From contig NZ_RDQF01000038.1 in the NCBI RefSeq assembly GCF_004114425.1, positions 1-64,000 on the forward strand: a stretch of 64,000 nucleotides of DNA, in the 5' to 3' direction. The translations under genes and the position numbers were made by a program. Positions within the stretch are counted from its first letter, which is position 1, and every line of letters begins with the position of its first letter. The notes under the pieces were generated by a model. That model saw only the letters and a list, made by a program, of their open reading frames with translations. It was not told the origin of the DNA and did not search any database. Shown piece after piece: positions 42,750 through 50,784 of this stretch. Source of the DNA: Bradyrhizobium vignae (GTDB lineage: Bacteria; Pseudomonadota; Alphaproteobacteria; Rhizobiales; Xanthobacteraceae).

Positions 42750-43291
42750 GACTAATCTCTCCTATCTCGGCGGGCATCCAGAGCCCGCTGACCTTCTCCA
42801 CGACTGCGCTGAATGCGTGGCTTGGCGAATGGATTTCCCGCGGCAAGGGGTTGTGACCGCAAGACGAGGCCCCTGCTTCACTGCGGGACCAGATTTAGGG
42901 CTTCGGACCTCCGGGCGCGAGCACGCGATGCGGCGCACGCCCGGTTCACGAGCGGGTTTGCCGATACCCCGAGCTGCGAGGAGAATGATTGGAAGCTCGA
43001 TCAAACATGACTGCTCTCATGTATGCTCTAAAGACGCGATCCCAAGGCAGCTGCGGACTTTTGCCGCACAGTCACGCTGCTGCGAACTCGATTCAGGGGA
43101 GAATCATCAGTCGGCGTCAGACCAGGAGGGGTTGGTGCACCAGGGTTCGACAAGAGGAAATGCTGAGGCTTCGCGCTCGGTAGCCACCTCTGAGCTTCAT
43201 AAGCGTTAAGCTGCTTGCGTACGCACACACTTGGCCACTACAAGCACGCTGCATGGCAGTTGGGGCAAGGTCGATCCATCTGCCAGGCCAT
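42750..43291. other. Stretch without a recognisable gene
   Basis: About 540 bases. Plus-strand frames here (for example the end of a 226-codon frame from 42529) have poor character and lie partly antisense to the micro-protein gene. Nothing else was supported. Confidence 0.4.
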
Positions 43292-43647
43292 TCAGTAGCG
43301 GGCGAGCGCTCCTTGAGCTCGGCGACCGACGATAATTAGATCCGCGCCTATCTCAACGGCGGCGAGCATTATCTGTTCTGCCGGCCTCCCATAGTTCAGC
43401 TTGCTGCTGCGGCGCATCCGGTGCCCGTGAGCTGCCTCACAGCCTCGTCGAGCAGTGCCCGCGTTTCAACTCCCTGATTTGCGAAAGACGATGCCCCTCC
43501 CTCGAGGGTGAGCATTCGCTCGGGCGAGTCAACGATCGCAACGAGATGAACCGTCGAACCGCAAGCGGCTGCCACGTTCTGGGAATGAACGAGCGCGTCG
43601 CGGCCATCCGGTGATCCATCAAATGCCAGGAGAATCCTTCTGTACAT
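43292..43647 (-). pseudogene. Frameshifted universal stress protein
   Basis: The first part reads as UspA (RRILLAFDGSPDGRDALVHSQNVAAACGSTVHLVAIVDS), close to the gene at 37298. After TGCAAAAS, at a GCAGCAGCA run near 43415, the frame hits a stop; shifting by one base restores KLNYGRPAEQIMLAAVEIGADLIIVGRRAQGALARY, which then ends at a stop about 28 residues short of the intact homolog. It is thus broken twice. A motif site of the island type still lies upstream at 43792-43812. Confidence 0.82.
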
Positions 43648-43791
43648 CAGAGCCCTTGGTCTGACATACGTTGAAGCTCGGAACATCGACAGCCCCGCAA
43701 TGGTTCCTCGGGTGCATGATCTGTCGGCATTTTTCCTGCTCCTGGCTCGCGGACCACACTGAGGTCAACCTACACGTCGATCAACATTTGA

Positions 43792-43812
43792 CAAACCAAA
43801 ACCATCATCGTT
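43792..43812 (-). promoter_or_regulatory. AAC-N9-TTTGGTTTG motif, site 5
   Basis: On the minus strand: AAC, nine bases, TTTGGTTTG, a one-base-shorter, one-mismatch form of the island motif. It points at the usp pseudogene 145 bases away. Confidence 0.35.
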
Positions 43813-43914
43813 GGTCCCGATTGGCCGAAACGAAAATGGCGCGAGAATTCTTCAGTCTAAATGACCATAGGCGCACGACTTGCTCGCTGTCGCACTTAGC
43901 ATTCTTGTCGATGA

Positions 43915-43938
43915 GAACTGACAACATTTTTCGTTTGC
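43915..43938 (+). promoter_or_regulatory. AAC-N10-WTTCGTTTG motif, site 6
   Basis: GAAC, ten bases including ACAA, then TTTCGTTTGC. It closely matches site 3 at 38246 and ends 62 bases before the small frame at 44001. Confidence 0.5.
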
Positions 43939-44000
43939 AAGGCTCGCACAATGGACGACAACTCAGGGGACCCCAAACGCGGACGATCGCAACGGATGCA

Positions 44001-44180
44001 ATGCCTGTGCCGCTCGAACATTTCGCCAAGCATGCGATGGGCGCCCCCGCGCTCACAGCTCCCCAACTGACATTGCTCCTTTTGGCAATTATTGTCTGCC
44101 TGGGCACTGCTCTCGTGTGGACCCTTTGGGCGATCGAGCACGATACGTATGCGCGACACGATAGACATCGGTCGGATTAG
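44001..44180 (+). CDS. Possible small membrane protein
   Basis: A 59-residue frame: PVPLEHFAKHAMGAPALTAPQ, one membrane helix (LTLLLLAIIVCLGTALVWTLWAI), and a His/Arg/Asp-rich end. The ATG lacks a ribosome site. The helix and a promoter-like motif 62 bases upstream argue for a gene; the larger open frame to 43671 looks non-coding. Function unknown. Confidence 0.3.
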   Translation: MPVPLEHFAKHAMGAPALTAPQLTLLLLAIIVCLGTALVWTLWAIEHDTYARHDRHRSD

Positions 44181-44222
44181 GTATAACCAATCGCAGCTTA
44201 GCAACGAGCTGCTTCGATCAAA

Positions 44223-44251
44223 GTGGGCGCGATGGCATCCATCGCGCCCAC
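44223..44251 (-). terminator. Terminator after the phasin-R6-R5 operon
   Basis: A perfect 13-bp inverted repeat (GTGGGCGCGATGG with CCATCGCGCCCAC) closes a 3-base loop 24 bases beyond the R5 stop. On the minus strand TTTGATC follows; on the plus strand no T run does. It is the strongest simple hairpin noticed in the window. Confidence 0.65.
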
Positions 44252-44274
44252 GTCCTCTCTTCGGCGCCCGTCTA

Positions 44275-44682
44275 TTAGTCTTCGCGGCCGACCTTGAGCA
44301 CGGTGAGCTCGCGCCTTTCGCCGATTCTGGTGCGGAACGAAATCGTCTGATTAACCGAAAGCCCCAGAAGTGCGGCGCCGACCGGCGTCAGCACGGACAC
44401 ACGTCGGCGTGCAATATCGGCATCGTGCGGGTAAACTAGAACTATTTCTTGAATCTTTCCGGTCTGTTCATCTCGAAATTCCACCTTACTGCCGAAACTA
44501 ACGATGTCGGGACGCAATTTATCTGCGGGGACGATATGCGCTCGGTCGAGTTCCTCCCGAAGATACTCACATACCTCGGCTATCGGCCCGCTTGCCACCG
44601 ACGAGAGCGCCGATAGTCTGGCGAGATGATCAGCATCAATGGCAATCGGCGGTCTCATCTCAGCTACTATGTCGCGCTGCAT
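44275..44682 (-). CDS. Rnk/GreA C-terminal-like protein (paralog R5)
   Basis: A 135-residue canonical Rnk-family protein, nearest to R2. RPPIAIDADHLARLSALSS, LREELDRAHIVPADKLRPDIV, VEFRDEQTGKIQEIVLVYPHDADIARRRVSVLTPVGAALLGLSVNQTI are all in place. AAGGAGT lies before the ATG at 44682; the frame to 44862 runs into R6 and is rejected. It starts 55 bases after R6 and ends at a strong terminator, so phasin, R6 and R5 form one operon. Confidence 0.86.
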   Translation of the reverse strand: MQRDIVAEMRPPIAIDADHLARLSALSSVASGPIAEVCEYLREELDRAHIVPADKLRPDIVSFGSKVEFRDEQTGKIQEIVLVYPHDADIARRRVSVLTPVGAALLGLSVNQTISFRTRIGERRELTVLKVGRED

Positions 44683-44737
44683 TTCGCACTCCTTAAGATT
44701 TGTCGAGCGATCCAGCTCTCTTCCAACACATGCGCTC

Positions 44738-45247
44738 CTAAGCCGCCTGGGGGCCGTCGTCATCGGGCCCCAGAGCGCTGGTGGGAGCCCGACCGGCGCT
44801 GCGGCGGGATTGTGCCGGAAACAACAGTGGTGCTCCCGCCGGTGCCAGGACGCTTTCGACAATGACGGAATGAAGCCCGCCCTCGATACTGAAGAACTTC
44901 ATACGCTGCCCAACGCTCATTCCAAGAAGGGCGGCACCAAGCGGTGAGAGGACCGATAGTTCCATCAGCCCGTTTCTAAGATCGTGCGGGCACACCAGGA
45001 TTTTGGTTTCGGACTGCCGACCACCATCGACCCTGTAGGTCACCCACTCGTTGAGACGCACAGTGCCATCCGGCACCTGGTTCGTATCGAACACGACGGC
45101 CCGACGAATCTCTGACATCAGGAATCTGCCTACCGGATGACGTTCTTTCACGGCATCATCGGCTAACCGTTCAAGGCGCGCATGGTCTTGCCGCGCTATG
45201 ACGATCGACGGCAATTGCTCAGTGGAATCGAATCGCTTGTTTGACAT
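44738..45247 (-). CDS. Rnk/GreA C-terminal-like protein (paralog R6)
   Basis: A 169-residue Rnk-family protein with a 35-residue tail. LPSIVIARQDHARLERLADDAVKERHPVGRFLMSEIRRAVVF is the N-terminal part; VTYRVDGGRQSETKILVCPHDLRNGLMELSVLSPLGAALLGMSVGQRM the Gre-type domain. GAGGAG lies 10 bases before the ATG, and a CTCAG/CTGAG hairpin sits at the phasin-R6 junction. It follows the phasin by 13 bases. Pairing with a phasin is not a usual context for Rnk. Confidence 0.84.
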   Translation of the reverse strand: MSNKRFDSTEQLPSIVIARQDHARLERLADDAVKERHPVGRFLMSEIRRAVVFDTNQVPDGTVRLNEWVTYRVDGGRQSETKILVCPHDLRNGLMELSVLSPLGAALLGMSVGQRMKFFSIEGGLHSVIVESVLAPAGAPLLFPAQSRRSAGRAPTSALGPDDDGPQAA

Positions 45248-45260
45248 CGCGCAGTACTCC

Positions 45261-45587
45261 TCAGTTTTCCTGAGCTGGTAAGTCGCCTTCGTCCGACTCT
45301 TGGCGTTCAGAGGGGGCTAGACATATGCTTCGCATCCTCCTGGTTAGATCGATCAGAATGTTCGCGTGCTGCCCCAGCGCATCTATCTGATTTCGATAAT
45401 ACGCGTCTGAAACCTCGATCGCTTCCATTCCAGTTTTGGCGCCGGCAAGTCGGGCAAGATATGCAAATGACTGCAACGTGTTGTTGCCGGCCAGTTGCAC
45501 GGTTTTGCGACTATGGTCTGCAATGGTCGCAACTACATCGCTCGCGGCGTTCATGTACACTCGCCCGATCTCTCTCGCCTCTGTCAT
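45261..45587 (-). CDS. Phasin family protein
   Basis: A 108-residue phasin-like protein, mostly helical: YMNAASDVVATIADHSRKTVQLAGNNTLQSFAYLARLAGAKTGMEAIEVSDAYYRNQIDALGQHANILIDLTRRM. The pattern of small, polar helices with FAYLARLAGAKTxxEAIEL-like wording is that of phasins, which coat polyhydroxyalkanoate granules. The ATG at 45587 gives the expected N-terminus. It is the first gene of an operon with two Rnk paralogs. Some phasin-like proteins have other roles, so granule binding is inferred. Confidence 0.75.
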   Translation of the reverse strand: MTEAREIGRVYMNAASDVVATIADHSRKTVQLAGNNTLQSFAYLARLAGAKTGMEAIEVSDAYYRNQIDALGQHANILIDLTRRMRSICLAPSERQESDEGDLPAQEN

Positions 45588-45779
45588 CGCTTGAACTCCT
45601 TCGGTGTTAGCTCGATAGTGCTGCAAGTTGCCCTGTCGCCAATTGACCAAGCTTCGTATCGCGGCGCACCTTCGCCGACAGGCTCATGTCAAACGAGCGC
45701 GCAACGCGTGCTACGCATCTCGTGACAGAGCAGGAAAAATTGTTGTAAAAATCATTATCCCGGACAGCCATTAAGGCTA

Positions 45780-45803
45780 CCCGGGTCACCTGCCAATTTG
45801 CAG
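45780..45803. repeat. Short repeated element, copy 2
   Basis: Matches 19432-19455 at 22 of 24 bases. Here the word itself overlaps a perfect hairpin (CACCTGC-CAATTT-GCAGGTG, 45787-45806), and an imperfect GC hairpin with AGCC/GGCT arms precedes it. It lies about 190 bases upstream of the phasin start, on its leader side. Confidence 0.5.
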
Positions 45804-46257
45804 GTGGCCCTCGACCGAATATTGTTGATCGAGCGCGATGATAATCATGCCAACATACTTGGCGCGACGGTCCGCGAAATCAAGATACTCCGTTGGTGCG
45901 CGCCGTTTTGTCGCGAACTGCTTCGTACCTTCGTACTAGACCCTTTCCGATCTCTGCAGAATTGAACCGCGATGAGATACGGCCTTGAATTCTCATCGCG
46001 GATCAAGTTGGCCTGCTCGTGAAGCCCAGCCCGGAATCGCCAACCAACGAAGTAGCTCGCGCCTGACATCTCAGACAGCAAAGCGCGCATTCGTGATCTG
46101 GATAGCGCATCATTCGGAGAACGCGCACAACCACCGTCGTGCGGTCACGTTGCCCTGCGGCAATTGCATAGCGCGCTTTGTGGCTTTTATCACTGCGACT
46201 TTTGCCACGCGGCCGCATTGGATCTATGTCGCTCAGCCCAGCGTTTTCATTGCATCG

Positions 46258-46279
46258 AACGGTCAAATAAATTCGTTTG
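46258..46279 (+). promoter_or_regulatory. AAC-N10-WTTCGTTTG motif, site 7
   Basis: AAC, ten bases with CA at the conserved place, then ATTCGTTTG. It ends 50 bases before the R7 start, a good promoter distance. Confidence 0.5.
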
Positions 46280-46329
46280 TCGTCGAAGGCGGCCGATGGG
46301 AAGGTGCCGCTCTCCGGGAGACGGGTACC

Positions 46330-46749
46330 ATGACCAACGCTGGACACAGACTTCCTGACCGACCGTCCATAGTTCTAACGAGAATGGACCGAGAAAAGCT
46401 GCTCAGGCTGCTGGAAGACTTGCCAACGAGAAGCGTCGATACCGATTGCCTTCTTCGAGAGGAGATTGATCGTGCCGACATGATTTCAGACACCTCCGCA
46501 TGGAGTTCGGCCGTCAGACTCGGATGCGAGGTGAAGTTCGTAGAGCTTGGAACCTCACGTCTTCGTCGCGGTCGTCTCGTTCTTCCCGACGAAACCAGAA
46601 CCGCTCACTGCATCTCGGTTCTAAGTCCGATTGGCACCGCCCTCATTGGACTTGGACCTGGGCAGTCAATTCATTGGACCGAGCGTGGTAGGGAACGAAG
46701 CCTCGCGGTGCTTGAAGTGCGAGCGAGCGGAGTATCACCGCCGACCTAA
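46330..46749 (+). CDS. Rnk/GreA C-terminal-like protein (paralog R7)
   Basis: A 139-residue divergent Rnk-family protein. RPSIVLTRMDREKLLRLLEDLPTRSVDTDCLLREEIDRADMI is followed by VRLGCEVKFVELGTSRLRRGRLVLPDETRTAHCISVLSPIGTALIGLGPGQSIHW. The invariant Gly-x-Ala-Leu-x-Gly-Leu near the end is intact. GGGAGACGGG precedes the ATG at 46330; the larger frame from 45985 looks non-coding. It stands alone and is preceded by an island motif site. Confidence 0.82.
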   Translation: MTNAGHRLPDRPSIVLTRMDREKLLRLLEDLPTRSVDTDCLLREEIDRADMISDTSAWSSAVRLGCEVKFVELGTSRLRRGRLVLPDETRTAHCISVLSPIGTALIGLGPGQSIHWTERGRERSLAVLEVRASGVSPPT

Positions 46750-46870
46750 TCGGCGGCACAGCGTGTCGATGATGCATGGTAATGGTCTGGCGACGTCGCC
46801 TTAGCGCTTCGCCAATGCTGACGCATTGCACATGTTCTTACTGAACGAGCCGACACACTTTCCTGTCGAG

Positions 46871-47716
46871 CTACTTCCCTGCGCTTGCAGCCTTGCGCAG
46901 TGCGACGAGTGCCGCCTCCAACGCTGCGGCATCAACATTTGTCGCGTGTGTGGCGTAAACGGGGAATGAGAACCGAGGCGCACCAGGAACTAGGTGAAGT
47001 TTGCCCTCGGCAAGATATGACTGAACTGCATGCATTCGGAAGTATCCGGAACCTCCCTCCAGGAGGATATAGCTGAGCGCAAGCGGACCAAGGTTTGTTA
47101 CGAGGCTCGGCACGGTTTCCGGAAAGCTCACGGCATGATGAAGAGCGAACTCAGAACCCCATTCGACGTGAACATATCGGGGATCGTTCTCGTGATACTT
47201 CGCGAGATCGGTGGTCACGAGAACGAGTTCTTCCTCCATGACCAGATCTACCTCCAACCCTGGTCGATGTTGGGGAGCGTACATGATCGCGATATCTACA
47301 AGCCCGGCAGCAACGTGAGTAATCAAATCCTGAGGAACGTCGACGTGGACGCGAAGTGCAATGTCTGAGTGTGATCGCCTCAACTCCCTGACCCACTCGA
47401 TTAAAAGCGGGCGCCATAAGCTGACTTCGCTTCCGATCGTCAAGACAGCGCTGTGTCCTTCCGGCACCGCCACTTGCTGTTTTGCGCGCTGCCACAATTG
47501 CACGAAACTCGGCGCGAAACGAAGGAACTGTTCGCCAGCCGGGGTGAGGCTCGCACCGCCCTTGTTTCTAACGAACAGCGGCCGCCCGAGCTGCTGCTCG
47601 AGGAGGCGCACACGTGCGCTGACCGTGGTCTGCGCGACATGCAAGCGGTCGGCAGCTTTGATGAAGCTACCGGTTGACACGATCTCGATGAAAGTTCTGG
47701 CAAGCTCGATATCCAT
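46871..47716 (-). CDS. LysR family transcriptional regulator
   Basis: A 281-residue LysR regulator. The N-terminal helix-turn-helix reads TGSFIKAADRLHVAQTTVSARVRLLEQQLG (residues 14-43); the effector domain starts with AVLTIGSEVSLWRPLLIEW near residue 90. The ATG at 47716 starts the standard MDIELARTFIEIV N-terminus; the frame to 47743 adds 9 residues. It is divergent from the GH15 gene 356 bases away and may control it, but the long gap leaves this open. Effector unknown. Confidence 0.87.
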   Translation of the reverse strand: MDIELARTFIEIVSTGSFIKAADRLHVAQTTVSARVRLLEQQLGRPLFVRNKGGASLTPAGEQFLRFAPSFVQLWQRAKQQVAVPEGHSAVLTIGSEVSLWRPLLIEWVRELRRSHSDIALRVHVDVPQDLITHVAAGLVDIAIMYAPQHRPGLEVDLVMEEELVLVTTDLAKYHENDPRYVHVEWGSEFALHHAVSFPETVPSLVTNLGPLALSYILLEGGSGYFRMHAVQSYLAEGKLHLVPGAPRFSFPVYATHATNVDAAALEAALVALRKAASAGK

Positions 47717-48072
47717 TGTTTCATAGCATAATCGCTGCAGCAAAATGTCAATTGAATTCGTTTATTTGCTTTGTTCGTGCGATCGGCGGGATTGAACTAC
47801 GGCCAGGCCATCATTCCTCATGGCTTCAAATGGCCGACGTTCCACAAGCGCCGCCGCAAGGAAGCGTCCGTCCCAAGAAAATCAAGATCGAGTGCGACCG
47901 AGTCTTCTTGCCAAAGGCCGGCGGATCGATCCCCGATCCATCGGCCGATCGCCGGCCACCTACCGGCCGCCCCTGACGTCGGACCTGCCTTTTCGCCGAA
48001 AGTCTATGCCGCCGAAATCCCGCAGCCGGAACCCAAGGGCGAGACTCCCATTGGTCCGACTGGGTAAGTTGA
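47717..48072. other. Divergent intergenic region, LysR to GH15
   Basis: About 356 bases. It holds a weaker motif site at 47743-47764 near the LysR end. Plus-strand frames through here are Arg/Pro-rich and look non-coding. Confidence 0.4.
47743..47764 (+). promoter_or_regulatory. AAC-N10-WTTCGTTTG motif, site 8
   Basis: AAA, ten bases with CA at the conserved place, then ATTCGTTTA (two end mismatches). It lies 27 bases above the LysR start on the opposite strand and 309 bases before GH15. Confidence 0.3.
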
Positions 48073-49902
48073 ATGGCTCGGATCGAAGACTACGCGTTGA
48101 TCGGCGATTGTGAGACCGGAGCCCTGGTTGGGCGCGACGGGTCGATCGATTGGCTCTGCCTCCCTCGTTTCGATTCCGATAGCTGCTTCGGACGGCTTCT
48201 CGGCAACGAGGACAACGGGTACTGGAAGCTTTGCCCAGTCGGTGAACATCGACGCGAGCGCCGGTACCGGCCGAGGATGCTGATCATCGAGACGGTCTTC
48301 GCGACTGACCGGGGGCGTGTCCGCCTCACCGATTTCATGCCTCCAAAGACAGACGTTTCAAAGGTCGTGCGGATCGTCGAGGGCCTGGAGGGTAAGGTCG
48401 ACATGCGCGGCGAGCTGGTCGCGCGCTTCGACTATGGCATGAGCGTGCCGTGGGTCAGTCGCATTGAAGACGGGGCGCTCAGCCTTGTTGCGGGGGACTC
48501 GATGCTGCTGTTGAGAACCGAAGCGCCCATGCACGGCGAGTCCATGAAGAGCATCAGCTCGTTTTCGGTCAAGAAGGGACAGTGCGTCTCTTTCGTTCTT
48601 TCCTACCAGATTTCGTACCAGGACCCTGCGGCTGCCGAGGATCCAGGCGCGCTATTGGACGCAACGGACCGTTTCTGGCGCGAGTGGTCTGGCCGCTGCG
48701 AAGCAGCAGGAGCGTACTCCGATGCAGTTCAGCGCTCTTTGATCACTCTGAAGGCACTGACGTTCGCCCCGAGCGGCGGCATGGTTGCCGCGGCGACGAC
48801 CTCCCTTCCTGAGCAGATCGGCGGCCCAAGAAACTGGGATTATCGGTTCTGCTGGGTGCGCGATGCCACGCTGACCCTCTTGGCCCTCATGGGAGCTGGG
48901 TACTACGACGAGGCGCGCGCCTGGCGAGATTGGCTCGTCCGCGCTGTGGCGGGAAGCCCCAAGCAACTCCAGATCATGTACGCGGTCACGGGCGAGCGCC
49001 GGCTGACCGAGTGGGAGGTGCCGTGGCTCTCGGGATATGAAGGTTCGAAGCCGGTGCGCATCGGAAACGCGGCGCACACCCAGCTTCAGCTCGATGTCTA
49101 CGGCGAGTTGATGGACGCTCTCTATCAGGCGCGTCGCGGCGGGCTTCATGAGAACAAGCCGGCATGGGCGATCCAATGTGCCCTGCTCGACCATCTCAAA
49201 GGCATCTGGACCGAACCAGACGAAGGCATTTGGGAAGTTCGCGGCGGCGCCAAGCACTTCACCTACTCGAAGATCATGGCGTGGGTGGCCTTCGATCGTG
49301 CCATCAAGTCGGCGGCCGAGTTCGGCATGCATGGGCCGGTACGAGAGTGGGAAGCACAACGCGCCGCGATCCACGAAGATGTGTGTCGGCACGGTTACGA
49401 TGAACATCGGCAGAGTTTCGTGCAGGTGTATGGCGAGCCGCAGCTCGATGCCAACCTACTGCTGATTCCGGCAGTCGGCTTCTTGCCGCCCGATGATCCG
49501 CGCGTGATCTCGACCATCAAGGCAATCGAGCGGGAATTGCTCCAGGACGGTTTCGTCCGCCGATATGACACGGGTGCAACAAAGGACGGTCTCCCGCCCG
49601 GCGAAGGCATGTTCCTCGCCTGCAGCTTCTGGCTTGCCGATGCGTATCATCTGATTGGCCGTGACGCGGATGCCAAGGCCTTGTTCGAGCGGCTTCTGGC
49701 GCTGCGCAATGACATTGGCCTGCTCTCGGAAGAGTACGACGTCGAACGCCGGCGCCTCGTCGGGAATTTCCCACAGGCGTTCGCGCACATCGCACTGGTG
49801 AATACGGCCCACAACCTCACGCACCGCGAGAAACCCTCTGAGCACCGCGGCAGCAAGAAGCCGGTTCCCAGCAAAGGACAGCAGGCGACGAACTCGCTTT
49901 AG
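48073..49902 (+). CDS. Glycoside hydrolase family 15 protein
   Basis: A 609-residue cytosolic glycosidase of family GH15 (glucoamylase, trehalase or related). The N-terminal beta domain begins IEDYALIGDCETGALVGRDGSIDWLCLPRFDS; the (alpha/alpha)6 barrel holds GGPRNWDYRFCWVRDATLTL, the catalytic-region EGIWEVRG and the C-terminal SEEYDVERRRLVGNFPQAFAHIALV with the second acidic residue. No signal peptide is seen. The SDR that follows after 9 bases suggests that released glucose is oxidised; trehalose or another storage glucan is the likely substrate. Confidence 0.9.
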   Translation: MARIEDYALIGDCETGALVGRDGSIDWLCLPRFDSDSCFGRLLGNEDNGYWKLCPVGEHRRERRYRPRMLIIETVFATDRGRVRLTDFMPPKTDVSKVVRIVEGLEGKVDMRGELVARFDYGMSVPWVSRIEDGALSLVAGDSMLLLRTEAPMHGESMKSISSFSVKKGQCVSFVLSYQISYQDPAAAEDPGALLDATDRFWREWSGRCEAAGAYSDAVQRSLITLKALTFAPSGGMVAAATTSLPEQIGGPRNWDYRFCWVRDATLTLLALMGAGYYDEARAWRDWLVRAVAGSPKQLQIMYAVTGERRLTEWEVPWLSGYEGSKPVRIGNAAHTQLQLDVYGELMDALYQARRGGLHENKPAWAIQCALLDHLKGIWTEPDEGIWEVRGGAKHFTYSKIMAWVAFDRAIKSAAEFGMHGPVREWEAQRAAIHEDVCRHGYDEHRQSFVQVYGEPQLDANLLLIPAVGFLPPDDPRVISTIKAIERELLQDGFVRRYDTGATKDGLPPGEGMFLACSFWLADAYHLIGRDADAKALFERLLALRNDIGLLSEEYDVERRRLVGNFPQAFAHIALVNTAHNLTHREKPSEHRGSKKPVPSKGQQATNSL

Positions 49903-49911
49903 GAGGCAACC

Positions 49912-50784
49912 ATGGCTGAGACCACGACCGACCCCACAGCACCAGCCCTCCCCGGCGAACGTCCTCGACCCGCAGCCCGTTTTCCGGTCGTGCTGGAGGG
50001 CCAGCCAGCCCTCGTCACCGGCGCAAACTCTGGGATCGGCCGTGCTGTCGCCCTGGGTCTCGCCGCCTCTGGCGCCGACGTCATCGTCAACTACATCGTG
50101 GACCCGCAAGCGGCTGAAGACGTGGCCCACCGGATCGAAGCGTTGGGTCGGAAGGCGATCACGGTCAAGGCGGACGTCAGCAGTGAGGAGGACGTCGAGA
50201 CGATGTTTGCCCGCGCTGTCGAGCACTTCGGGACACTGCACATCGTGGTCAGCAATGCGGGTCTGCAGCGCGATGCTCCATTCCATGACATGACTCTCGA
50301 ACAATGGAATAAGGTCATCGGCGTCAACCTGACCGGCCAGTTTCTCTGCGCCAGGGAAGCCATCCGCGAATTCAAGAGGCGAGGTGTCGTGAAGGACGTC
50401 TCCGTCGCGGCCGGCAAGCTCGTCTGCATGAGCTCTGTCCATCAGGAGATACCCTGGGCGGGGCACGCAAACTATGCAGCCTCGAAAGGCGCCGTCATGC
50501 AGATGATGCGAAGCGTGGCCCAGGAGGTGGCTCCGCTCGCCATTCGTGTCAACGGGATTGCACCGGGCGCCATTCGCACGCCCATCAACCGGCCGGCCTG
50601 GGAGACCAAAGAGGCCTACGAAAGCCTGATGACCTTGGTGCCCTATAAGCGCATAGGAGAGCCAGACGACATCGCCCAGGCGGTCGCGTGGTTGGTGTCG
50701 GATGGCGCCGACTACGTGACGGGCGCGACCCTGTTCATCGACGGCGGCATGATGCTCTTCCCCGGCTTTGCGACCGGAGGGTAG
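49912..50784 (+). CDS. SDR oxidoreductase, glucose 1-dehydrogenase-like
   Basis: A 290-residue SDR with a 25-residue Pro-rich leader. TGANSGIG (cofactor loop), SNAGLQRD, the catalytic Ser in CMSSVHQ, YAASKGA (Tyr/Lys) and FIDGGMML are present, in the pattern of bacterial glucose 1-dehydrogenases. AGGAGG lies 5 bases before the ATG. Only 9 bases separate it from GH15, so both are co-transcribed and may turn a disaccharide into glucose and gluconolactone. The substrate is inferred. Confidence 0.86.
   Translation: MAETTTDPTAPALPGERPRPAARFPVVLEGQPALVTGANSGIGRAVALGLAASGADVIVNYIVDPQAAEDVAHRIEALGRKAITVKADVSSEEDVETMFARAVEHFGTLHIVVSNAGLQRDAPFHDMTLEQWNKVIGVNLTGQFLCAREAIREFKRRGVVKDVSVAAGKLVCMSSVHQEIPWAGHANYAASKGAVMQMMRSVAQEVAPLAIRVNGIAPGAIRTPINRPAWETKEAYESLMTLVPYKRIGEPDDIAQAVAWLVSDGADYVTGATLFIDGGMMLFPGFATGG

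Larger units (their letters stand above)
43648..44000. other. Intergenic stretch with two motif sites
   Basis: About 350 bases between the broken usp (minus) and a small plus-strand frame. It holds a minus-strand motif site (43792-43812) and a plus-strand one (43915-43938). No gene was seen. Confidence 0.45.
45588..46329. other. Long intergenic region between phasin and R7
   Basis: About 740 bases between the divergent phasin and R7 genes. It holds a short repeated element (45780-45803, with hairpin) and a plus-strand motif site (46258-46279). Minus-strand frames at 45607-45789 and 45845-46090 have no ribosome site or family and are not called. Confidence 0.45.

Noticed and set aside
42529..43209. 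A 226-codon plus-strand frame
   Set aside because: Part is antisense to the micro-protein gene with a clear GTG and ribosome site; the rest has random composition.
45607..46090. Two minus-strand frames upstream of the phasin
   Set aside because: They cross a repeated hairpin element, have no ribosome site and no domain.
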